A stretch of DNA of 64,000 bases from Bdellovibrionales bacterium (lineage in GTDB: Bacteria > Bdellovibrionota > UBA1018 > CAIMNF01), in NCBI GenBank assembly GCA_018266375.1, contig JAFEAO010000002.1, positions 18,981 through 82,980 of the forward strand, given 5' to 3'. The position numbers and the translations under genes were made by a program. The notes below the pieces were generated by a model, which worked only from the letters and a program-made list of their open reading frames with translations, was not told where the DNA came from and did not search any database. Below, piece by piece: positions 57,328 to 64,000 of this stretch (its first letter is position 1; each line of letters begins with the position of its first letter).

Positions 57328-59214
57328 ATGCGCAAACACCGCATGAGCCGCTTTGGCATTCATCGTGCTTTCAGTCTTTTATGCTTACTCTCGGCGTGCG
57401 CTCAGAGTCCGGTTCAAAAACCGTCTGTAGCTGCTTTGGGCCGTGTAGCGCCCGAGCCGCCTGCGCAGGCATACCAAACCCAAGATCCAAACCGTATCAC
57501 GATCGCGGTCGTGGGCATCAACGATTTTCACGGGCATGTGATTCCTAAGGAGCGCAAGCTCCCGGACGGCCGCGTGATCAAAAGCGGTGGCGCTCCTGTG
57601 CTCACTTCGATGCTCAAAATTTTACGGGACGAGATGAAGGGCCGGATGCTTATCGTCGACGCCGGCGATGAGTGGCAAGGCACAATCGAGAGCAATCAGG
57701 TCAAAGGCAGTATCGTGATGGATTACTACAACCGAATCGGAATCAATTCCGCGACGTTCGGGAATCACGAGTTTGATTTCGGGATGGATAACTTGCATGA
57801 ACGTGCGAGGCTTGCAAAGTTCCCATACCTGGCCGCCAACATCTACGAGAAATCAACCGGCAAGCGGGTGGGGCCATCCAACGGATGGGACAATGTTTAT
57901 CCGTCCAAGATTTTAGAAATCGCCGGTATCAAAATCGGCGTGATCGGCGTGTCGACGCAAGAGACTCCGGGCACGACTCGTTACGAAGTGGTCAAGCCAT
58001 TTGAATTCCGTAATCCGGTCAAAGTTATCGAAGAGCAGTCAGCAGTACTTCGTAAAGAGGGCGCGGGTGCGGTCATCGTCAGCTCGCACGCAGGCAGCCA
58101 GTGCGAGCCCAAAGAAAACTTACGCGACTGGCGCATCTGGCGCGACGGCGACGACACCGGCAAATGCGGGCAGGATGAAGAGATGAGCCGCGTCTACGCC
58201 AAGGTTAAAAAAGGCGCCGTCGATGCCGCCATCTTAGGCCACACGCACATGATCGTCCATCATTGGATCAGCGGTATCCCGTCGATAGAGGATGAAGCAT
58301 TCAATCAATACTTCAATATCCTGTATTTGACCTTCGAGCGGAAGACCGGAAAGCTGATCCCATCAGAGACTCGCATCGAAGGTCTCATTCCGATTTGCGA
58401 TCTTTTTTTCGAAAACGCCTACCATTGCGATGCGCGCCGTTTGCCGGATGGGCTCTCACCCGATACCCGTTCCGCGACTTTCCATGGTAAGACCGTGGTT
58501 GCGGACGTCGATGTTTCGAAGTGGCTCGTGCCGATTTTGGAAAGCACCGAGAAGTTCCGTAGACAAATCTTGGCCACGACCGAGCTCACGCTTTTCCACG
58601 ACACGACTCGTGAGAGCGCATTCGGAAACTTGGTTGCCGATATTCTGCGGGAGAGGGCGGGAGCGGACATCGCACTCGTCAACGCCAAGGGTATTCGTTC
58701 GACGATCGATGCCGGCCCGATTTCAACCGATTCGCTCTATCGTTCGCTTCCGTTTGATAACAATCTTCAAACGATTCGGATCAAGGGTAAGGATGTAAAG
58801 CTCATGTTCCAGATCGCAACGTCAGGCCCGCACGGTTTCGCTTCGAACTCGGGATTGCGGATGAAGTTGATCCCGATCAACGAGGACGCGCCGAAGGTGG
58901 ATCTCAACAAAGACGGCAAACTGGAACAGTGGGAAACCAACCGCATCGTGGAGATCACGATGGCCGACGGGTCGCCGATCGACGACAATAAGATTTACAC
59001 GCTCGCGACTTTTGATTTCATCTTAAACGGCGGCGACGACATGAGCTGGTTCATGAAGCGCGTGCCGAAGCAGGCCATCAAGCTCATCACGCCGACTTAT
59101 TGTCGTGAGATCGTGACCGATTATCTCCGTGAAAAGAAAGTGATCAACACCCGCGCACACCCCCTGATCGACCCGCTCAAGCCGCGAATCGTCCTAGTGC
59201 CCATCAAGGGCTAG
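57328..59214 (+). CDS. 5'-nucleotidase / UshA-like metallophosphatase lipoprotein
   Basis: Periplasm-facing nucleotidase that releases nucleosides and phosphate from nucleotides or related phosphoesters. The N-terminus has a lipobox (SLLCLLSAC). The metal site is complete: VVGINDFHGHV (DxH), DAGDEWQGT, TFGNHEFDFG, VSSHAG, and LGHTHMIVHH. The C-terminal nucleotide-binding domain follows (ESAFGNLVADILRERAGADI, TLATFDFILNGGDDM). At 628 residues it is of normal length for the family. A 6-bp hairpin (57307-57321, AAGAGT/ACTCTT) sits just before the start codon and no Shine-Dalgarno is seen. A second ATG 15 bp in is possible. It converges with the DHA2 gene and overlaps its end by four bases. Confidence 0.92.
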   Translation: MRKHRMSRFGIHRAFSLLCLLSACAQSPVQKPSVAALGRVAPEPPAQAYQTQDPNRITIAVVGINDFHGHVIPKERKLPDGRVIKSGGAPVLTSMLKILRDEMKGRMLIVDAGDEWQGTIESNQVKGSIVMDYYNRIGINSATFGNHEFDFGMDNLHERARLAKFPYLAANIYEKSTGKRVGPSNGWDNVYPSKILEIAGIKIGVIGVSTQETPGTTRYEVVKPFEFRNPVKVIEEQSAVLRKEGAGAVIVSSHAGSQCEPKENLRDWRIWRDGDDTGKCGQDEEMSRVYAKVKKGAVDAAILGHTHMIVHHWISGIPSIEDEAFNQYFNILYLTFERKTGKLIPSETRIEGLIPICDLFFENAYHCDARRLPDGLSPDTRSATFHGKTVVADVDVSKWLVPILESTEKFRRQILATTELTLFHDTTRESAFGNLVADILRERAGADIALVNAKGIRSTIDAGPISTDSLYRSLPFDNNLQTIRIKGKDVKLMFQIATSGPHGFASNSGLRMKLIPINEDAPKVDLNKDGKLEQWETNRIVEITMADGSPIDDNKIYTLATFDFILNGGDDMSWFMKRVPKQAIKLITPTYCREIVTDYLREKKVINTRAHPLIDPLKPRIVLVPIKG

Positions 59215-60839
59215 TGCGCTTCCATTGCTTCTTTGAGCGACTCTTTGGTGATGGGGGCCGGGCGTTTCAAGAAGTAGAGCGGAATGAGCGAGAGCAGGTA
59301 AATAAGGAGCACGTACCACATCATTTGCGTAAAGCTCATGAGGAACACTTGGTTCTCTAGCCGCAGATCCATGAGTTGCAAAGTCCGGCTCGGAATCTGG
59401 CTCAGGTCGCTGACGCCCATTTTTTGAAGGGAGTATTGCGTACCTGCGTTCAAGGTGCTGACGTGATTTGCCAAGTCTTGGCGATTTTGGTGCGAGTTGC
59501 GTTCGAGCAACGTCCCAATCAGTGCGATCCCGACGCTGCCGCCGAGCTGACGGAGCAGGTTCATCAAACCCGCTACTTGGCCAAGTTCTTGGGCGCGGAA
59601 TTGCCCGAGCACCACGGCATTGATCGGAACGAACAAGAACGCCATCCCCAAGCCCCGAACAATGAGTGACCAGAAGACTTCTTCTTGCCCGGAGAGCGAA
59701 GAGAACTGGGTCATGAGAAGCAACATCGTGCTCACGATACACGTTCCGGTCAAAATCAGGATCCTCGGGTCAAACTTTTGCATCGCCTTACCGACGATCG
59801 GCATGCAGAACGCCGTGATCAGCGCGCCCGGGATGAACATCATGCCGGTTTGAGTCGCATCGAAGTGCAAGACCCGGCCCATAAATACGGGGAGCACAAA
59901 GATCACGCCATAGAGCATGAATCCGAGCATGCTCATCAGAGCCGTGCCGTTACGAACCACGTCGATCTTAAAGAGGCGCAAATTGATGATCGGATGATCG
60001 ATCTTGAGTTCCCACCAGATAAAGCCGGGAAGGGAGAGCGCCGCGATGATCGAGCAGATGATAATCGGAGTCGATTCAAACCAGCTGTCGGCTTGACCGC
60101 GCTCGAGCACGAACTGCAAGCAACCGATGCCGGCGCAGAGTAGTGCCAGGCCGATGCTGTCGATCTTCGATTTCGGTGGGAGCGCTTTTTTTTCCTCCTC
60201 GGTGAGATCGTGGACCGGGCCTTCGGGAGTCAGGCGTGGGCTGTAATTGGTGACGTAAGAGTACGCCATGAATGCGGCAAAGATGCCCAGCGGCAGGTTA
60301 ATATTAAAGATCGCGCGCCAGTTAAAGTGGTCAGTGAGGAATCCACCCATGGTCGGTCCAAGGGTTGGGCCGATCATGACGCTCATACCGTAGATCGCGC
60401 TCGCTGTCCCGGATCTCTCTCGGGGGAACTGCTCTTGTAGAAGCGCTTGCGAAGTCGGGAGGAGAGCGCCGCCCGCCAAGCCCTGTAAGATCCGGAAGAT
60501 CACGAGAGTCTCTAAATTCGGAGCGAGTCCGCAGGAAACGGACGTGATGGTAAAAGCCAAGATGCAGGCGATGTAGTATTTGCGGCGGCCGAACTGCGAA
60601 CCGAGCCACGCCGAAATCGGAAGAACGATCGCATTTGCGATGATGTAGCCGGTCACGACCCAAGAGATGTCTTCGAGAGTGGCGCCCAAGTTACCCATCA
60701 TCGACGGGATCGCGACGTTCACGATCGAGGTATCGATGATCTCGAGGAGTGACGCCATGACCGCGGTCGCGATGATAAACTTCGCGCGCGTATTTAGCTT
60801 ATACTTGGAATAGTCCCCAGCTGCTTGTGCGGCGCTCAT
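59211..60839 (-). CDS. DHA2 family MFS efflux transporter, EmrB/QacA-like (14 TM)
   Basis: A 542-residue drug:proton antiporter. It shows about 14 membrane segments and DHA2 motifs: TSIVNVAIPSMMGNLGA near the start, GSQFGRRKYYIACI (motif A), and GPTLGPTMGGFLTDHFNWR (motif C). It is the last gene of the minus-strand operon tolC-hlyD-dha2 and follows the membrane-fusion protein gene by 27 bp. Together they should form an EmrAB-TolC-type pump across both membranes. Drugs, uncouplers or fatty acids are typical substrates of such pumps; the real one is unknown. Confidence 0.94.
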   Translation of the reverse strand: MSAAQAAGDYSKYKLNTRAKFIIATAVMASLLEIIDTSIVNVAIPSMMGNLGATLEDISWVVTGYIIANAIVLPISAWLGSQFGRRKYYIACILAFTITSVSCGLAPNLETLVIFRILQGLAGGALLPTSQALLQEQFPRERSGTASAIYGMSVMIGPTLGPTMGGFLTDHFNWRAIFNINLPLGIFAAFMAYSYVTNYSPRLTPEGPVHDLTEEEKKALPPKSKIDSIGLALLCAGIGCLQFVLERGQADSWFESTPIIICSIIAALSLPGFIWWELKIDHPIINLRLFKIDVVRNGTALMSMLGFMLYGVIFVLPVFMGRVLHFDATQTGMMFIPGALITAFCMPIVGKAMQKFDPRILILTGTCIVSTMLLLMTQFSSLSGQEEVFWSLIVRGLGMAFLFVPINAVVLGQFRAQELGQVAGLMNLLRQLGGSVGIALIGTLLERNSHQNRQDLANHVSTLNAGTQYSLQKMGVSDLSQIPSRTLQLMDLRLENQVFLMSFTQMMWYVLLIYLLSLIPLYFLKRPAPITKESLKEAMEAH

Positions 60840-60866
60840 TGGCCACCTCGTTTATCCGGTTAACGG

Positions 60867-61778
60867 TTAGTGAACTTTCACTTCAACCACCGCGGAGAGC
60901 CCTGCGCGGAGAATCTCGATGTCTTCCGGATTGATGTTTAAGAGCTTGATGCGGGTTGGAACGCGTTGAACCACTTTGGTGAAGTTCCCGGTCGCATTGT
61001 CCGGCGGAAGAAGACTAAAGATCGCGCCGGTCGCCGGGTTAAAGCTTTCGACTTCGCCGTCGAATTTGCGGCCTGGGATCGCATCGACGGAGACGCTGAC
61101 TTTTTGGCCCACTTTCAAGCGTCCGAGATCGGTTTCTTTGAAGTTTGCGACGATCCAGCGGGAGTCGGAGCTCACGAATCCAATCAAGGGTGTGCCCGGA
61201 CTGGCGAGCATGCCGATTTCCGCGGATTTCTTCGCGATCGTACCGTTGGATGGTGCGCGAAGCTGAGTGTCGTTCATTGAGTTTTTGGTCACGTCGAGTT
61301 GAGCTTCGAGGGCTTCACGCTTGCGGGCGAACTCTTGATAAGTAGCGAGAGCCGAATCGCGCTGCTGCGCGCTGACAGCGCCGTCTTCAAAGAGTTTTTG
61401 AATCCGGTGGTAGTTGACTTCGGCGTCTTTAGCGCGAGCGACGACGGAGCCGAGTTCGTTTTCGCTTTGGCTTGTGCGGCTCTTGTAATCCTTGGCGTCG
61501 ATTTCAACGAGAACGTCGCCGGCTTTTACCTTTTGGCCTTCTTCGACGAGTACTTTGGACACGAAGCCCGAGACTCGTGCATTCAAGATGACTGTGTTGC
61601 CCTGAACTTGGGCGTTGTCCGTGCTCACAAAGAAAAAGTAGTCGTAGATCGCGTAGATTGCGATCGCGCCCACCACGACCCCGACGATCGTCAGACGTTT
61701 CTTTTTGGTTTGCGCGGCGGTATCCGTTTTTGACGGGATTGTCGTAACAGTTGCGGTGGTTTCGCTAGCTGTGCTCAT
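60867..61778 (-). CDS. HlyD/EmrA family membrane-fusion protein
   Basis: A 303-residue periplasmic adaptor linking the DHA2 pump to the TolC-like channel. It has one N-terminal membrane helix (LTIVGVVVGAIAIYAIYDYF), then a biotinyl-lipoyl half-motif (VLVEEGQKVKAGDVLVEID), a helical hairpin (KDAEVNYHRIQKLFEDG, ALEAQLDVTKNS), and the second lipoyl and beta-barrel parts (LRAPSNGTIAKKSAEIG, VGQKVSVSVDAIPG). The short hairpin fits EmrA-like adaptors. It lies 32 bp after the tolC-like gene. Confidence 0.94.
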   Translation of the reverse strand: MSTASETTATVTTIPSKTDTAAQTKKKRLTIVGVVVGAIAIYAIYDYFFFVSTDNAQVQGNTVILNARVSGFVSKVLVEEGQKVKAGDVLVEIDAKDYKSRTSQSENELGSVVARAKDAEVNYHRIQKLFEDGAVSAQQRDSALATYQEFARKREALEAQLDVTKNSMNDTQLRAPSNGTIAKKSAEIGMLASPGTPLIGFVSSDSRWIVANFKETDLGRLKVGQKVSVSVDAIPGRKFDGEVESFNPATGAIFSLLPPDNATGNFTKVVQRVPTRIKLLNINPEDIEILRAGLSAVVEVKVH

Positions 61779-61810
61779 AAATAGTCTCCAGTTCCTTAAA
61801 TTTTTTCGCG

Positions 61811-63124
61811 TTAGATTTTTTCACCCAGTGCGAGTTCCAATTTTGTTTTTGCTTCAACGCAGTTCATCTGCGCGTTGACGATACCGGCGCGGGCGCGGAA
61901 CAAATCAAGTTCGGCATCGATCACGTCGGTCGTGGTGCGTACGCCCGCTTTGAATCCGGCGTTGGCGAGGCGCAGAGTTTCCTCGGCGCGCGTCAAGTCG
62001 GCCTTCTTGGCGTCGAAGAGGGTGACGTTATAGAGGTAACGTTTTTTCCAGAACGCAAAGTCCACCGGCGCTTGGACAGTGGCTTGCTGCAGTGTCTTTT
62101 GGTTTTGAATCGCCTTGTAGGTTTCGACTTTTGCTTTCGCGAACTCAGCAGGTTGGAAAATATCCCAAGTAAGGAAGACACCGGCGTTCCAAGCGGCGCG
62201 GTATTTGTCCCAATCGGTGATCCCGTCGGTTAAGTTGTTGTACATGATGTACTGGCCGCCTAGAGAAATCTTCGGCACCCAGTATTTGCCGCTCGAGCGG
62301 TCTTGCAAGTCGGATGCGGCCACGCGGTTTTCCATCGAACGTAGGTCGAGGCGCTTTGAAGAGTTGGGATCGAATTTCAGGTCTTTGACTTTAGATGCAG
62401 CCGGGGCATCAAGATCACCGCCGGTGACGTCCACGGATTCGGAGACCGGATCGATCACGCCGAGAAGTTGGCCGAGTTTTTCTTTCGAGATCTGAATATT
62501 GTCTTCGGCTTGGAGCGCTTCGGCCTGCGCTTCCGAGACTTGAGCTTCGACCCTGAGGAGATCGTAGTTGGTAGCGATTCCGCCGGAGCGCATTTTTTTG
62601 ATTTGTTCGAGATGGTTTTGAATGGTCTTCAGGTTTTGATCGGCGGCGTCTTTGAGCTTTTTGTTTGCCACCACTTTGAAGTAGGCAAGGGTCACGTCTT
62701 CTTGAAGTTGAAAACGGGTCCAATCGAAATTTTGTTCGTCCGCGTCTTTTGAATAATCGGCCGCGCGGTAGCGATCAAGGTTGGCGAGCCCGTCAAAGAG
62801 GAGCCATTTGGCTTCAACGGTAGCGCCCGAAGTCGGGAAAATCTGTGGGATGGAAACCGGTGCGCCGCCGAACTCGAGATCCAGATATTGATAACGTTTT
62901 ACGAAGAAATGGTTTGCGCTCAACTCGATGCTCGGAGCGAGAAGGATGGTCCCCTCGATTTTACGCCAACGGCCTTCTTGAGCCTGGGCTTCGGCTTTTT
63001 GTAAAGTGGGGGAGTTTTGCGTCGCTTTGAAGATTGCCTGATCGAGGGTCAGCGTTTCTGAAGCCACGGAATTTTGGATAGAAACGGTCAAAAAAACGAG
63101 GAAGGCTAAAAAAAGGCTGGGCAT
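61811..63124 (-). CDS. TolC family outer-membrane efflux protein
   Basis: A 437-residue outer-membrane/periplasmic channel. The ATG at 63124 begins a signal peptide (MPSLFLAFLVFLTVSIQNS to VASE); an in-frame ATG at 63145 would add seven residues and overlap the operator-like palindrome. The two TolC repeats are seen as TLDQAIFKATQNSPTLQKAE and the later LRLANAGFKAGVRTTTDVIDAELDL, the usual GxxT-xxDVLxAE motif of TolC. It heads the efflux operon and is transcribed divergently from the MarR gene. Confidence 0.92.
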   Translation of the reverse strand: MPSLFLAFLVFLTVSIQNSVASETLTLDQAIFKATQNSPTLQKAEAQAQEGRWRKIEGTILLAPSIELSANHFFVKRYQYLDLEFGGAPVSIPQIFPTSGATVEAKWLLFDGLANLDRYRAADYSKDADEQNFDWTRFQLQEDVTLAYFKVVANKKLKDAADQNLKTIQNHLEQIKKMRSGGIATNYDLLRVEAQVSEAQAEALQAEDNIQISKEKLGQLLGVIDPVSESVDVTGGDLDAPAASKVKDLKFDPNSSKRLDLRSMENRVAASDLQDRSSGKYWVPKISLGGQYIMYNNLTDGITDWDKYRAAWNAGVFLTWDIFQPAEFAKAKVETYKAIQNQKTLQQATVQAPVDFAFWKKRYLYNVTLFDAKKADLTRAEETLRLANAGFKAGVRTTTDVIDAELDLFRARAGIVNAQMNCVEAKTKLELALGEKI

Positions 63125-63130
63125 ATATAA

Positions 63131-63142
63131 TATAGTGCTATA
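63131..63142. promoter_or_regulatory. Operator-like palindrome between the efflux operon and the MarR gene
   Basis: TATAG-TG-CTATA is a perfect 5-bp inverted repeat with a 2-bp spacer in the 47-bp gap between the tolC-like start and the marR start. MarR proteins commonly bind such AT-rich palindromes over divergent promoters, so it probably controls both. Confidence 0.5.
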
Positions 63143-63171
63143 CAATCAAAGAGAATGCAAGAGGGATTTAC

Positions 63172-63687
63172 ATGGGTATAGAAGTAAACTTCATGCCGAA
63201 TAAAGAGGTGATGGATAAGCTCCAAGAAGTGTACCCGGACTTTAAGCCTCATTATATTGAAGCGATCAAAGCACTCTTTAAGCTCGCCAATGATCTTGAA
63301 AAGGTGATGGAACACCATTACCAAAAACGATTCAATTTCTCTCGGGCTCGATATCTCGTGATGATGGTGCTTTTGCATTGTCAGGAGAAGCGTCTCCAGC
63401 CCAAAGACATCGCTAAATCCCTGAACGTCACTCCCGGCAATATGACCAGTTTGATCGATGCGCTTTTGCGTGACGAATTGGTCGAAAAGAAATCGGACGA
63501 AAAGGATCGCCGTCAGGTTTGGATCGCTCTCACTCCGAAGGGAAAACAATTTCTGAAGAAGATGTTTCCTGAAAACTTCAAGCGGCTCGCAAAATTCATG
63601 TCAGTGATCTCCAAAGAAGAGGTTTACCAACTCATTCACATCGCAGGCAAGCTTCAAGGTTCGCTGGCCGCCTTCAAAGACGAATAG
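63172..63687 (+). CDS. MarR family transcriptional regulator
   Basis: A 171-residue winged-helix protein. The recognition helix region reads LQPKDIAKSLNVTPGNMTSLID and the wing DEKDRRQVWIALTPKG, both typical of MarR. Helical dimer ends flank the domain. The start follows GAGGGA about 8 nt upstream. Divergent orientation and the palindrome in the gap suggest that it represses the efflux operon and itself until a ligand binds. Confidence 0.93.
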   Translation: MGIEVNFMPNKEVMDKLQEVYPDFKPHYIEAIKALFKLANDLEKVMEHHYQKRFNFSRARYLVMMVLLHCQEKRLQPKDIAKSLNVTPGNMTSLIDALLRDELVEKKSDEKDRRQVWIALTPKGKQFLKKMFPENFKRLAKFMSVISKEEVYQLIHIAGKLQGSLAAFKDE

Positions 63688-63699
63688 ATCTGAACAAAA

Positions 63700-64000
63700 T
63701 TACATGCGGAACGTACCGAACTTCACGTCCGGGATTGGCGCATTTAATGTCGTCGAAAGCGCAAGTGCGAGCACTTCGCGAGTCTTCGTTGGAGCGATTA
63801 CGCCGTCGTCCCAAAGACGCGCGGTAGAGTAGTAAGGCGATCCTTCGCGCTCGTATTGCTCGAGGATCGGTTTTTGAATCGCGGCGACGTCGGCAGGAGC
63901 GAGGGTCTTGCCCTCGGCCGCAGCCTGATCGATTTTGACCTGCGAGAGCACGCCTGCCGCTTGCTCTCCACCCATGACGGAGATGCGGGCGTTGGGCCAC
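63700..64000 (-). CDS. Acyl-CoA carboxylase carboxyltransferase subunit (methylcrotonyl/propionyl-CoA type), C-terminal fragment
   Basis: The frame is open to the right edge of the window; about 99 residues of the C-terminus are visible. [18 protein letters not shown] is the conserved segment of carboxyltransferase beta subunits of methylcrotonyl-CoA carboxylase, and the end [25 protein letters not shown] with FGTFRM fits the same family. Propionyl-CoA or geranyl-CoA carboxylase are close alternatives. It converges with marR, 12 bp apart. Confidence 0.92.
   Translation of the reverse strand, partial: WPNARISVMGGEQAAGVLSQVKIDQAAAEGKTLAPADVAAIQKPILEQYEREGSPYYSTARLWDDGVIAPTKTREVLALALSTTLNAPIPDVKFGTFRM

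Overview
The window is one chromosomal stretch of a Gram-negative bacterium with moderately high GC. It carries outer-membrane beta-barrels, lipoproteins, TolC/HlyD/DHA2 efflux, adventurous-gliding (Glt)-type proteins, C-factor-like SDR, TPR/FecR/GYF/PilZ proteins and giant lipoproteins with NHL repeats. This mix is typical of Bdellovibrionota (Bdellovibrio/Oligoflexia-like) or, less likely, Myxococcota. That placement is inferred from gene content only. No rRNA, tRNA, CRISPR array, insertion sequence or prophage was seen.

Layout. 1-0.4 kb: C-terminal end of a subtilisin-like protease. 0.45-4.0 kb (minus): carB and a small S4-domain gene. 4.3-13.7 kb (plus): an apparently complete operon for reductive pyrimidine breakdown (preT, preA, methylmalonate-semialdehyde dehydrogenase, dihydropyrimidinase, beta-ureidopropionase, aminotransferase, NCS1 permease). 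13.7-22.9 kb: secreted and envelope proteins (a glycine-rich 1072-residue protein, a metzincin-like protease, a dienelactone hydrolase, a glutaredoxin-like protein, a C-factor-like SDR), a metallophosphoesterase gene broken by an internal deletion, and a roughly 345-nt stretch that folds like a structured RNA and ends in a terminator.

23.2-27.7 kb: a compact five-gene operon encoding a PEGA/TPR lipoprotein, a MotA-like channel, a MotB-like OmpA protein, a single-pass membrane protein whose cytoplasmic part resembles FliG, and a small outer-membrane barrel. A near-consensus sigma-28 (FliA) promoter lies just upstream. No other flagellar gene is present. It looks like a stator-plus-rotor module outside a flagellar locus and is the most interesting object here.

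27.8-34.0 kb: a 2054-residue lipoprotein with Ig-like repeats and a beta-propeller. 34.0-39.1 kb: a LemA-like protein and a fatty-acid beta-oxidation operon (fadB, fadA, MFS). 39.2-41.1 kb: MgtC-like, XRE regulator, HU. 41.2-50.1 kb: a Glt/gliding-type envelope operon (outer-membrane barrel, two large TPR proteins, a small periplasmic protein, an FHA-TonB-like protein, a GYF-PilZ protein) that runs on into an alpha/beta hydrolase and pyrE. 51.6 kb: rpsT. 52.1-59.2 kb: MltD-like transglycosylase, TPR-barrel protein, FecR protein, a secreted protein with an 18-bp tandem repeat, and a 5'-nucleotidase lipoprotein. 59.2-63.7 kb: an Emr-type tripartite efflux operon with a divergent MarR regulator. 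The window ends inside an acyl-CoA carboxylase carboxyltransferase gene.
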